A stretch of 20,221 nt of DNA from Gemmatimonadota bacterium (GTDB lineage Bacteria > Gemmatimonadota > Gemmatimonadetes > Gemmatimonadales > GWC2-71-9), in contig QHVD01000278.1 in the NCBI GenBank assembly GCA_003222235.1, positions 1 through 20,221 of the forward strand. Reading direction: 5' to 3'. Made by a program: the position numbers and the translations under genes. This document shows, piece by piece, positions 1 to 6,926 of this stretch. Each line of letters begins with the position of its first letter. Position 1 is the stretch's first letter. The notes below the pieces were generated by a model. That model saw only the letters and a list, made by a program, of their open reading frames with translations, did not search any database and was not told the origin of the DNA.

Positions 1-131
1 AGGACGAGACCGCCCTCGCCGCGGTAGCGCTCCAAGCGGGCGGCGAGCGTCGCGCCCGCGTTCTGCCGGTCGCGAAACAAAGGGCCATGGCCCACAAGGT
101 GGTCCAACAAAGCGTCCAGATGGCTTTTCAT
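1..131 (-). CDS. Phosphoribosyltransferase-like protein, N-terminal fragment
   Basis: The gene runs off the left edge, so only the first 43 codons are present. The ATG is at 131-129, with a G-rich stretch (GGGGGA) about 8 bases upstream as a plausible ribosome binding site. The peptide starts MKSHLDALLDHL and contains LFRDRQNAGATLAARLERY at about residues 18-36. The pattern FxDRxxAGxxLAxxLxxY is the usual beginning of the type I phosphoribosyltransferase-domain proteins often found as stand-alone 'predicted phosphoribosyltransferases'. The PRPP-binding loop would lie beyond the window, so the assignment rests on the N-terminal pattern alone. The next ATG upstream (139) meets a stop after two codons and is not used. 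Confidence 0.6.
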   Translation of the reverse strand, partial: MKSHLDALLDHLVGHGPLFRDRQNAGATLAARLERYRGEGGLV

Positions 132-158
132 CGATTCATCCCCCGAGGAGCCTCGAGG

Positions 159-164
159 ATTGTA
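159..164 (-). promoter_or_regulatory. Possible -10 box for the phosphoribosyltransferase-like gene
   Basis: On the minus strand the hexamer is TACAAT, five of six matches to TATAAT, about 28 bases upstream of the start codon. No good -35 hexamer sits at 16-18 bases, so this is a weak call. It would give a leader of about 20 bases. Confidence 0.3.
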
Positions 165-188
165 GGCTCTACGACTTAAGGTATCACT

Positions 189-218
189 GAACGCAGCGCG
201 AAGGAACGCAGCGTGAAG
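189..218. repeat. Two tandem 15-bp repeats
   Basis: GAACGCAGCGCGAAG (189-203) is followed directly by GAACGCAGCGTGAAG (204-218), one mismatch apart. They lie between the htpX stop and the next gene. GAAGGA at 200-205 and TCCTTC at 222-227 could also form a short hairpin after htpX. Function is unknown. Confidence 0.6.
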
Positions 219-231
219 CGGTCCTTCATAT

Positions 232-1092
232 TTACCCGCCAAGCAGCCGCGCGATCCGCTCCTCGGTGGGTGGATGTGTGCTGAAGAGCGCCATTAGCCC
301 TCGCGCCGAGAGGGGGTTGATGATGAACAGATGCGCGGTTGCGGGATTGGCCATGAGCGGCGCCGCCCGGGCGGCCGCGTCGATCTTCTGGAGCGCCTGC
401 GCCAGACCATGGGAACCCCCTGCAATTCCCGCGCCCCCCTGGTCGGCGGCGAACTCGCGCGAGCGAGAGATCGCCGCCTGGATGACGAGTGCGGCGAGGG
501 GTGCCAGGATGGCGGTGGCCAAAAGGACGAACACGTTGCTGCGGCGCCGGTCCTCATTCATCCCACCACCCCCCCCGAAGATGAGCCCCCACCGCGCAAC
601 CGAGGCGAGCATCATGACGGCGGCGGCGATCGTGGCCGCGATCGAGCTTGTGAGGATGTCGCGGTGCTGCACGTGCGCCAGCTCATGACCGATCACGCCT
701 TCGAGCTCCGAGTCGCTGAGGAGTCGCAGGATCCCGTCGGTCGCGGCCACCGCGGCGTGTTTCGGACTGCGTCCCGTCGCGAAGGCGTTGGGGGCGTCGG
801 TCGGGATCACGTAAACCTTGGGCATCGGCAGGCCTGCCCGCTGGGCGAGCCGCTCGACCAGACCGTACAACCGGTGCTCCGGCCCCACAGGCTGGGCCTG
901 ATACATCGCCAGTATGACTCTATCCGAGAACCAGTACGCCCCGAAGTTCATCAGGGCGGCGAAGACGAACGCGACTACCAGACCCTGCTGACCGCCGAGT
1001 GCGCCGCCGACGAACAGCAGCACACCGCTAAGCAGCCCCAGGAGCGCGGCGGTCTTGAGGGTGTTGTGGCGCAAAGAATCCCGTCTCCTCAT
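232..1092 (-). CDS. htpX: HtpX-like M48 family membrane zinc metalloprotease
   Basis: This is a membrane-embedded metalloprotease of the HtpX (M48B) type, which in other bacteria degrades misfolded membrane proteins during envelope stress. With the ATG at 1092 it has 286 residues, normal for HtpX. The order is typical: two N-terminal hydrophobic segments (about 12-34 and 37-60), the zinc motif HELAH at 136-140 in GVIGHELAHVQHRD, two further hydrophobic segments (about 147-166 and 187-206), then SREFAAD with the presumed third zinc ligand Glu213. An in-frame TTG at 1116 would add eight residues, but the ATG fits the family start (NTLKTAALLGLLSG near the N-terminus) better. It follows pgm by 60 bases on the same strand and may be the last gene of a glk-pgm-htpX transcript. 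A glycine run before MNEDRRR lies in the loop where many HtpX proteins have glycines. Confidence 0.93.
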   Translation of the reverse strand: MRRRDSLRHNTLKTAALLGLLSGVLLFVGGALGGQQGLVVAFVFAALMNFGAYWFSDRVILAMYQAQPVGPEHRLYGLVERLAQRAGLPMPKVYVIPTDAPNAFATGRSPKHAAVAATDGILRLLSDSELEGVIGHELAHVQHRDILTSSIAATIAAAVMMLASVARWGLIFGGGGGMNEDRRRSNVFVLLATAILAPLAALVIQAAISRSREFAADQGGAGIAGGSHGLAQALQKIDAAARAAPLMANPATAHLFIINPLSARGLMALFSTHPPTEERIARLLGG

Positions 1093-1152
1093 AAGACGAT
1101 CCCGCGGGAACAACAAACTCCACGGCGCGACGGTTCCCGTGGACCAACTCGG

Positions 1153-2805
1153 TCATGAAGGCGCCCGGGCCAGCGTCCGGGTCACCAGGGTCTCCGCCTC
1201 GCGCTGGACCCGTCGCAGGTGGTCCGTGCCGAGGAAGCTCTCGGCGTACAGCTTGTAGACCTCCTCGGTGCCGGAAGGACGGACGGCAAACCAGGCGTTG
1301 GGCGCGACCACTTTGACTCCGCCCATCGGGTTGCCGTCGCCCGGAGCCGCCGTGAGGACCTGGCTGACCTTCTCGCCGGCCAGCTCGGTGATGCGCACGT
1401 CGTCCGGCGACAGAACCTGCAGCGCGGCCCGTTGCGCGGCGGCGAGTGGCGCCTCGATCCGTTCGTAGATCGGGTCTCCCAGGTCGTGCGTGAGCTCGCG
1501 ATAGACCTCGCCCGGGTCCCGTCCTCCGCGCGCCGTGATCTCGGCGGACAGGAGGGACGCGATGATGCCATCCTTGTCGGTGGTCCACACGGTGCCGTTC
1601 CGACGCAAGAAGGCAGCCCCCGCGCTCTCCTCCCCGGCGAAGCCCAGCCGCCCCTCGAGCAGCCCGTCCACGAACCACTTGAAGCCGACGGGCACCTCGT
1701 ACAGCCGGCGACCGAGTCGCGCCGTCACCCGATCGATCATGCTGCTCGAGACCATGGTCTTCCCGACCGCGACGTCCTCGCGCCATTCCCGGCGATCGGC
1801 GAAGAGATGGTGAATGGCGACGGCGAGGTAGTGGTTCGACGGGAGGAGGCCCGCGCTCCGCGTGACGATGCCGTGCCGGTCGTGGTCGGGATCGCAGGCG
1901 AACGCGATGTCGAACGTGTCCTTGAGCGTGATCAGCCCCCGCATCGCGTATGGAGACGACGGATCCATGCGGATCTTCCCGTCCCAGTCGACGCGCATGA
2001 ACCGAAAGGTCGGATCGACGCCGTCGTTGACGATCTTGAGGTCGAGGCCGTAGCGCTCCGCGATCCGGGGCCAGTAGCGGAGTCCCGCCCCGCCGAGCGG
2101 GTCCACGCCGAGCTTCAGCCCGGCCCCGCGGATCGCGTTCATGTCGAGAACGCTGCCGAGGTCGTCGACGTAGGCGCCCAGGTAGTCGTAGACCCGAGTC
2201 GTGGGAGCTCGGAGCGCCCGCTCGAAAGGGGTGCGCTTCACACCTCTCAGATCCTCGCGGAGGAGGCGGTTTGCCTCGGCCTCGATCCAGGCGGTCGCTC
2301 CCGACTCGGCCGGTCCACCGTGCGGCGGGTTGTACTTGAACCCACCGTCCTCCGGCGGGTTGTGAGACGGCGTGACGACGATCCCGTCGGCCAGTCCCGT
2401 CTTCCGTCCCCGATTGTAGGAGATGATGGCGTGCGAGACCGCCGGCGTCGGGGTGTACTCGCCGCTTTCCGCGAGCAGCACTTCGACCTCGTTCGCGGCG
2501 AGCACTTCGAGCGCGCTCGCCACGGCCGCCTCCGAGAGCGCGTGCGTGTCCATACCCAGGAACAGCGGTCCGTCGATCGCGTGTCCCTTCCGGTACAGGC
2601 AGATCGCCTGCGTGATCGCGAGGATGTGGCCCTCGTTGAAGGCCGTGCGGAGCGAAGACCCGCGGTGCCCCGATGTGCCGAAGACGACGCGCTGCTCGGG
2701 AACGTCGGGGTTCGGCCGCGCCACGTAATAGCGGGTCATGAGCCTGGGAACGTTGACCAGGATCGAGGGGTCGGCCGGCTTGCCGGCCAGGGGACTGAGA
2801 TTCAC
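1153..2805 (-). CDS. pgm: Alpha-D-glucose-specific phosphoglucomutase
   Basis: Interconverts glucose 1-phosphate and glucose 6-phosphate in the cytoplasm, linking glycogen, trehalose and envelope sugar metabolism with glycolysis. The GTG at 2805 gives 550 residues, close to the roughly 546 of E. coli Pgm. Visible family motifs are the phosphoserine loop VVTPSHNPP with Ser147, the magnesium loop DPDHD at 305-309, the sugar-binding loop GEESAG at 391-396 and the phosphate-binding RPSGTE at 509-514. FGTSGHRG at 42-49 is also characteristic of this branch. The GTG shares the tetranucleotide GTGA with the stop of the upstream glucokinase gene, so the two are probably translationally coupled. The open frame continues upstream of the GTG inside glk, but that extension is unlike Pgm and was left out. 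Confidence 0.95.
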   Translation of the reverse strand: MNLSPLAGKPADPSILVNVPRLMTRYYVARPNPDVPEQRVVFGTSGHRGSSLRTAFNEGHILAITQAICLYRKGHAIDGPLFLGMDTHALSEAAVASALEVLAANEVEVLLAESGEYTPTPAVSHAIISYNRGRKTGLADGIVVTPSHNPPEDGGFKYNPPHGGPAESGATAWIEAEANRLLREDLRGVKRTPFERALRAPTTRVYDYLGAYVDDLGSVLDMNAIRGAGLKLGVDPLGGAGLRYWPRIAERYGLDLKIVNDGVDPTFRFMRVDWDGKIRMDPSSPYAMRGLITLKDTFDIAFACDPDHDRHGIVTRSAGLLPSNHYLAVAIHHLFADRREWREDVAVGKTMVSSSMIDRVTARLGRRLYEVPVGFKWFVDGLLEGRLGFAGEESAGAAFLRRNGTVWTTDKDGIIASLLSAEITARGGRDPGEVYRELTHDLGDPIYERIEAPLAAAQRAALQVLSPDDVRITELAGEKVSQVLTAAPGDGNPMGGVKVVAPNAWFAVRPSGTEEVYKLYAESFLGTDHLRRVQREAETLVTRTLARAPS

Positions 2806-3776
2806 GGCTGCCCCGCCGCCGCGGCGCCGAGCAGGCCGACCCGTGGATTCACGACGACGTGCACGGGGATACGCGCCAGCACAGAGGAGAGCCTGCCCTT
2901 TGAGGTGAATGAGGAGAGGAAGGGCCCGGCCGTCAGCCTTCCCACGATCCGCGGGGCGATCCCGCCCGCCAGATAGACGCCCCCGAGAGCGGACACCGTC
3001 AGCGCCAAGTTGCCGGCCTGAGCGCCGAGCACGGAGATGAACGCGTCGAGCGCCCGCGCGCACAACGGGTCGCTGTCGTTCAAGGCGTGGCGGACGATGA
3101 CCTCGCCGGGATCCCCGCGGTCCAGTTCTTCGCGTACGGCAGCCCGCTCGGGGGCGTACCCCGACGCCGCGAGGTAGTGGTAAATCCGAACCAGACCGGG
3201 CCCCGACGCCACGCGCTCGTATGAGACGTGCCCGAACTCAGCGCCGAGCGCCCGCAGGAGTCCCCATTCGAAGTCATCGCGGGCGGCGAAGCTCACATGC
3301 CCGCCCTCCGACGGCTGAACCCGATAGCGCGCGCCGTCCCACACGAGAAACCCCTCGCCGAGCCCCGTTCCGGCGCCGATCACGGCGATGGCTCCCCCCT
3401 CCGCTCGCGTGCCCGGCTGCAGCGTCTCGACGTCGTCGGGCCCGAGCAGCGGCAGGCCGTGCCCAACGGCTGCGAAGTCGTTGATCAGGCGCGTCTGCGC
3501 GATCCCGATGGCCGCGCCGAGCTCACGCTCCTCGATCGTCCAGGGCAGGTTGGTGCCGCGGTAGTGCCCGTCGATCACGGGTCCGGCGACGCCGAAGCAG
3601 GCGCGTTCCGGCTCGACTAGGAGCGTCGCCTGGAATCGCTGCACGAGAGCCCCGAGCCCGGGGAAGTCTCGCGAGTGGAACTGCTGCTCCTGCAGCACGC
3701 GCGCTTGGGTGCCGCGAACCTCGACGAGCGCGAGCCGCGCGTGCGTTCCCCCGATGTCGCCTGCCAGAACTCTCAC
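2802..3776 (-). CDS. glk: Glucokinase
   Basis: ATP-dependent phosphorylation of glucose to glucose 6-phosphate, of the proteobacterial-type Glk family (not the ROK family). The GTG at 3776 (MRVLAGDIGGTHARL) gives 324 residues, near the 321 of E. coli Glk. The nucleotide phosphate loop DIGGTHARL is at 7-15. The catalytic aspartate lies in LINDFAAVGHGLP at Asp100, the same number as in E. coli. GAGTGLGEGFL (about 134-144) and PSEGGHVSFA (about 156-165) supply the expected glycine-rich and sugar-binding segments. The frame is open upstream to 3860, but that stretch is arginine-rich and lies before the conserved strand. The stop overlaps the pgm start (GTGA), so glucose entering here would be passed to or from glucose 1-phosphate by the next product. 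Confidence 0.93.
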   Translation of the reverse strand: MRVLAGDIGGTHARLALVEVRGTQARVLQEQQFHSRDFPGLGALVQRFQATLLVEPERACFGVAGPVIDGHYRGTNLPWTIEERELGAAIGIAQTRLINDFAAVGHGLPLLGPDDVETLQPGTRAEGGAIAVIGAGTGLGEGFLVWDGARYRVQPSEGGHVSFAARDDFEWGLLRALGAEFGHVSYERVASGPGLVRIYHYLAASGYAPERAAVREELDRGDPGEVIVRHALNDSDPLCARALDAFISVLGAQAGNLALTVSALGGVYLAGGIAPRIVGRLTAGPFLSSFTSKGRLSSVLARIPVHVVVNPRVGLLGAAAAGQP

Positions 3777-3827
3777 GCTAACGGGCTCATGTCGCGCGTT
3801 CGGGCTTCGGCGACGCCGGTTGAAGCG

Positions 3828-3833
3828 ATCATA
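3828..3833 (-). promoter_or_regulatory. Possible -10 box upstream of glk
   Basis: Minus-strand TATGAT, five of six matches to the -10 consensus, about 52 bases upstream of the glk GTG. No convincing -35 partner is visible, so transcription from further upstream is equally possible. Confidence 0.25.
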
Positions 3834-3887
3834 AGGGCGTCGAGCGGCACCTGCTTTCATCCTCGCGGCAATCGACCTCGGGACTAT

Positions 3888-3911
3888 TCAGGAGGTTTTC
3901 GGCACCCCTGA
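3888..3911 (-). terminator. Hairpin directly after the AhpD-like gene
   Basis: On the minus strand TCAGG-GGT pairs with ACC-T-CCTGA around a GCCGAAA loop, an 8-bp stem with one bulged base starting immediately after the stop codon. No U-tract follows, so it could be a mRNA 3'-end stabiliser or pause rather than a strong intrinsic terminator. Confidence 0.35.
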
Positions 3912-4492
<581 letters not shown>

Positions 4493-4496
<4 letters not shown>

Positions 4497-4630
4497 CGCG
4501 TGCCGTCCGTTCGGAGGTGAGCGCGCCGACGAAACGCGATAAGGTACACCGGGAGCCCGAGTTCCACGAACCCAGCGCCGAGCGCCGCCTGGCGGGTTAG
4601 CGCGTCGCGGTGGATCTCCGTATCGTGCAC
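4493..4630 (-). CDS. Possible small single-pass membrane protein overlapping the selenoprotein start
   Basis: A 45-codon frame from GTG (4630) to TGA (4495-4493). Its stop shares ATGA with the selenoprotein start, the arrangement typical of translational coupling. The peptide begins MHDTEIHRDALTRQ, then has a 19-residue apolar stretch (AALGAGFVELGLPVYLIAF, residues 15-33), then RRR and a polar tail. This is a reasonable single transmembrane segment with a positive flank. Most codons end in G or C, but less uniformly than in neighbouring genes. No good ribosome binding site precedes the GTG, and the frame is open further upstream without a better start. I do not recognise a family. It may be a real redox-partner peptide, a coupling ORF, or chance. 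Confidence 0.4.
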
Positions 4631-4641
4631 GGGGTGGGCGT

Positions 4642-4717
4642 AAGCTCGGGATCGTCGCGATCGCCTTCGTCGTCACGAGCTTCGTGGGATGGTGCCCGAG
4701 CTTGGCTCCCCTCGGGC
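4642..4717 (+). promoter_or_regulatory. Competing inverted repeats upstream of the LTxxQ protein gene
   Basis: AAGCTCGGG (4642-4650) is complementary to CCCGAGCTT (4695-4703). The overlapping GCCCGAG (4694-4700) is complementary to CTCGGGC (4711-4717), which is followed by TTT. The two pairings exclude each other. If transcribed in the plus direction they could form alternative hairpins in the leader of the gene at 4764; no promoter for such a transcript is clear. Confidence 0.3.
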
Positions 4718-4763
4718 TTTCAACCGCGTTAGTATTCAGGCAACTCTGGCGGAGCGAGGTCCG

Positions 4764-5300
4764 ATGAACTGTCAGTCCTTGCTGGCCGTGGTCGCGCTCG
4801 CCGCGACGCCGCTCGCGGCGCAGCATGCAGCGAAGCCCGACAGCATGGGGCACCCCATGATGGGACCGGGCATGATGATGGGCGGCTCCATGATGCGTGA
4901 GATGGGGCCCGCCATGGCGACGATGATGCTCTACACGCCGCAACACCTGCTGGCCCGCCGGGAGTCGCTTGGGCTCACCGCAGATCAAGTCAATCGCCTC
5001 ACTGCGCTGCGCGACGGCTCGAAAGCCACAATCGAGGCCGCCACGACCGAAGCGCAAACGCACATGAAGGAGCTGGAAGAGACGGCGAACGCCCCGAAGC
5101 CGGACACGGCCGCGGTCAAGACGCACTTTCAGGCGGCGCACAACGCAATGGGCAAGGCCCATTGGACCATGCTCGCGTCGGCGGTCCAGGCGCGCGCGAT
5201 CCTCACGGACGCCCAGCGCGCCAAAATCCGCACGTGGGCCGACTCGATGCAGGCCTGGATGGAGCAGCACCGCCAGATGATGAACCCGAGCCAGCACTGA
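4764..5300 (+). CDS. Secreted methionine-rich LTxxQ-motif (Spy/CpxP-like) protein
   Basis: The 178-residue product starts at the ATG at 4764, preceded by GGAGCGAGGT as ribosome binding site. MNCQSLLAVVALAATPLAAQ is a signal peptide with likely cleavage after AAQ or LAA. Next comes a methionine- and glycine-rich stretch (residues 28-55) holding 12 methionines plus a histidine (GHPMMGPGMMMGG), suggestive of soft-metal (copper or silver) contacts. Two LTxxQ motifs follow, LTADQ at 71-75 and LTDAQ at 147-151, in a predominantly helical, charged region, as in periplasmic Spy, CpxP and ZraP chaperone or metal-stress proteins. The C-terminus is again Met/His-rich (MEQHRQMMNPSQH). It is transcribed away from the selenoprotein gene. 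A role in periplasmic metal or oxidative stress is inference from composition and family. Confidence 0.8.
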   Translation: MNCQSLLAVVALAATPLAAQHAAKPDSMGHPMMGPGMMMGGSMMREMGPAMATMMLYTPQHLLARRESLGLTADQVNRLTALRDGSKATIEAATTEAQTHMKELEETANAPKPDTAAVKTHFQAAHNAMGKAHWTMLASAVQARAILTDAQRAKIRTWADSMQAWMEQHRQMMNPSQH

Positions 5301-5368
5301 GTAGCCCTGCGATGATGGGATCCCGGTTCGCCGCCACCGCTCGCCGCTGTTGCGCCAACACGACGGCA

Positions 5369-5397
5369 TTGACACGTCCGCCCGGTTGCGGTAAATA
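5369..5397 (+). promoter_or_regulatory. Sigma70-type promoter of the sulfate assimilation operon
   Basis: A perfect -35 TTGACA (5369-5374) is separated by exactly 17 bases from TAAATA (5392-5397), a partial -10 match. Initiation near 5404 would place the leader-peptide ATG about 37 bases and cysC about 250 bases into the transcript. The -10 has only three consensus positions. Confidence 0.55.
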
Positions 5398-5440
5398 GCG
5401 GCACCTGTACCAGCTACCGGTGGATTGAGGATTCACGATC

Positions 5441-5539
5441 ATGCACCACACCACAACCAGCTGTTGTCGCTGTTGGATGTGTGCTCGCTCCCCGGGGAGC
5501 GGACGCGGTTGTGGCGCTATGGTTGCCGGCACAGGATGA
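5441..5539 (+). CDS. Cysteine-rich leader peptide of the sulfate assimilation operon
   Basis: A 32-codon frame, ATG at 5441 and TGA at 5537-5539, beginning MHHTTTSCCRCWMC. Four cysteine codons fall within seven positions (codons 8, 9, 11 and 14) and a fifth is codon 24. All five are TGT, although the cys enzymes nearby use mostly TGC. GAGG (5427-5430) precedes the ATG by 10 bases. The peptide is too short and odd to be an enzyme, lies between promoter and terminator, and stands in front of the cysteine biosynthesis genes. These are the marks of an attenuation leader read by ribosomes sensing Cys-tRNA. Ribosomes stalled at codons 9-14 would cover 5486-5491, the 5' arm of the protector hairpin. 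Cysteine-responsive leader peptides are known upstream of sulfur genes in actinobacteria; this sequence is not one I recognise. Confidence 0.75.
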   Translation: MHHTTTSCCRCWMCARSPGSGRGCGAMVAGTG

Positions 5540-5589
5540 TGTTCGACTAGCTCGTAAACGGCACGCGCGACGAATCGGGCCCGCTCCCC
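5486..5589 (+). promoter_or_regulatory. Protector and antiterminator pairings of the cysteine attenuator
   Basis: Region 1, CGCTCC (5486-5491), pairs with region 2, GGAGCG (5496-5501), inside the perfect 16-bp palindrome 5486-5501. Region 2 extended, GGGGAGCGG (5494-5502), is also perfectly complementary over nine bases to CCGCTCCCC (5581-5589), which is region 3 and the 5' arm of the terminator. So 1:2 plus 3:4 (terminated) and 2:3 (antiterminated) exclude each other, as in trp- or his-type attenuators. Stalling at the cysteine codons just upstream should block region 1 and favour readthrough. Confidence 0.7.
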
Positions 5590-5615
5590 ACCAGGGAAGC
5601 GGGCCCGTTTCGTTT
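5576..5615 (+). terminator. Intrinsic terminator of the cysteine attenuator
   Basis: CGGGCCCGCT (5576-5585) pairs with AGCGGGCCCG (5598-5607), ten pairs. After one C/A mismatch come three more pairs (CCC 5587-5589 with GGG 5594-5596) and an ACCA loop. TTTCGTTT (5608-5615) follows. It lies 38 bases before the cysC start and after the leader-peptide stop, so it interrupts the operon rather than ending a gene. Confidence 0.8.
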
Positions 5616-5652
5616 GGATGAAGTCATGGAGTGACGCCACGGAGGTCGAGGC

Positions 5653-6213
5653 ATGGCTCACGTTGTCACCCAGGCTCGCGGCTTCACGCTGTGGCTCACC
5701 GGCCTGTCGGGAGCGGGCAAGTCCACGCTCGCCACGGCTGTGGGGCATGAGCTCCGCCGCCGGGGCGTCCGGGTGGAGGTCCTCGACGGAGACGAGGTGC
5801 GCCAAAACCTCTCCAAGGGCCTGGGCTTCACGCGCGAGGACCGCGACACCAACATCCGTCGCATCGGCTACGTCGCCAAACTGCTCACGCGGAACGGGGT
5901 CGTCGTGATCACTGCCGCCATCTCTCCGTATCGAGCAGTCCGCGACGAGGTGCGGCGGGAGATCGGCGCGTTCGTCGAGGTATACGTCAAAGCCTCGCTC
6001 GACGAATGCGTTCGCCGCGACACCAAGGGGCTGTACCGCCGGGCCCTGGCGGGCGAGATCCCCCAGTTCACCGGGGTCTCCGACCCCTACGAAGAGCCGC
6101 TCCGGCCGGAGCTGGTGATCGACACGGAGCGCGAGGTCGTCGGGGAAAGCGCGGCGCGCGTCGTCGACCGTCTCGTCGAGCTCGGCTACGTCCGGGAAGC
6201 GGCCGATGCTTAG
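5653..6213 (+). CDS. cysC: Adenylylsulfate (APS) kinase
   Basis: Phosphorylates APS with ATP to PAPS in the cytoplasm. It has 186 residues, the usual single-domain length. The Walker A motif GLSGAGKST is at 17-25, DGDEVR at about 45-50, the conserved GLGFTREDRDTNIRRIG at about 57-73 and ISPYRAVRDEVR at about 90-101. KGLYRRALAGEIPQFTGVSDPYE is the family's mobile lid and substrate region. The ATG at 5653 has GGAGG seven bases upstream. It is the first structural gene of the operon, after the attenuator, and its last eight bases overlap cysH. Because the next gene reduces APS rather than PAPS, this enzyme probably supplies PAPS for sulfation or 3'-phosphonucleotide metabolism instead of feeding reduction. 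Confidence 0.95.
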   Translation: MAHVVTQARGFTLWLTGLSGAGKSTLATAVGHELRRRGVRVEVLDGDEVRQNLSKGLGFTREDRDTNIRRIGYVAKLLTRNGVVVITAAISPYRAVRDEVRREIGAFVEVYVKASLDECVRRDTKGLYRRALAGEIPQFTGVSDPYEEPLRPELVIDTEREVVGESAARVVDRLVELGYVREAADA

Positions 6214-6916
6214 CCCCGGCGAAGTGCGCGAGCGCGCACGGGCACTGCGCGGGGCGGAGCCGGAGACGGTCCTCACGTGGGTCGTCGGAGCGTTTCCGGG
6301 AAAGGCGGCCCTGACCGTGAGCTTCGGCGGGGGCGGCGTGGTGCTCGCGCACCTGATCAGCCGCATCGACCGCGCGGTGCCCGTGATGTTCCTGGACACC
6401 GGGTTCCATTTCCCGGAGACGTACGCCTTCAAGCAGCGGTTCCGAGAGCAGTACGGCCTCAATCTCGTCGAGCTCCGGCCGCTCACCGACCCGGGTCCCC
6501 TCTACCGGACGGACCCGGATCGTTGCTGCTGGATTCGCAAGGTCCAGCCTCTCGAGCGGGCCCTCGCAGCCTTCGACGCCTGGATCAGCGCCGTGCGCCA
6601 GGATCAGTCCGCCACCCGCTCGACGACGGAGCTGCTCGAGTACCACGAGATCGCCGGGCGGCCGATCCTGAAAGTGTTCCCACTCGCGCGCTGGAGCCGG
6701 GCCGACGTGTGGCGCTACATCCGAGAGAACGGCATTCCCTACCACCCGCTCCTCGATCAGGGCTACACGAGCATCGGGTGCTGGCCGTGCACCCGGCCCA
6801 CCGCCCCGGGCGAGCCTGAGCGCGCCGGGCGCTGGAGCGGCACGGGGAAAACCGAGTGCGGGCTCCACACTTTCACGGTGAAGCGTGAGGCAGACGCGGT
6901 GAGCGGTGAGCGGTGA
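6206..6916 (+). CDS. cysH: APS reductase (iron-sulfur, thioredoxin-dependent phosphoadenylyl/adenylyl-sulfate reductase family)
   Basis: Reduces adenylylsulfate to sulfite and AMP. It has 236 residues. The degenerate PP-loop SFGGGGVV is at 39-46 and LDTGFHFPET at 63-72. Four cysteines typical of the [4Fe-4S] APS reductases are present: the Cys-Cys pair 107-108 (DRCCWIRKV) and Cys192/Cys195 (GCWPC). The C-terminal catalytic cysteine is Cys218 in KTECGLH. PAPS-only enzymes such as E. coli CysH lack the four cluster cysteines, so direct use of APS is the better reading. The start overlaps cysC by eight bases. The last residues (AVSGER) are encoded by the GGTGAGC repeat tract at 6896-6925, so the natural end may have been altered by repeat insertion. 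Confidence 0.93.
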   Translation: MLSPGEVRERARALRGAEPETVLTWVVGAFPGKAALTVSFGGGGVVLAHLISRIDRAVPVMFLDTGFHFPETYAFKQRFREQYGLNLVELRPLTDPGPLYRTDPDRCCWIRKVQPLERALAAFDAWISAVRQDQSATRSTTELLEYHEIAGRPILKVFPLARWSRADVWRYIRENGIPYHPLLDQGYTSIGCWPCTRPTAPGEPERAGRWSGTGKTECGLHTFTVKREADAVSGER

Positions 6917-6925
6917 GAGGTGAGC
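6896..6925 (+). repeat. GCGGTGA repeat tract at the end of cysH
   Basis: Three consecutive GCGGTGA units, the last followed by GAGGTGAGCA, run across the cysH stop codon (6914-6916). The same heptamer forms the arms of the hairpin at 13643-13723. This looks like a dispersed repeat family of the genome; its last unit also supplies the GAGAGG in front of the small ORF at 6927. Confidence 0.7.
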
Positions 6926-6926
6926 A

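Noticed and set aside
1219..2976. 585-codon open frame on the plus strand opposite pgm and glk
   Set aside because: It is the antisense shadow of two clear enzymes in GC-rich DNA and has no recognisable domain.
5301..5440. SAM or other known riboswitch in the cys operon leader
   Set aside because: No aptamer-like conserved core was seen; the leader is explained by the peptide and terminator.
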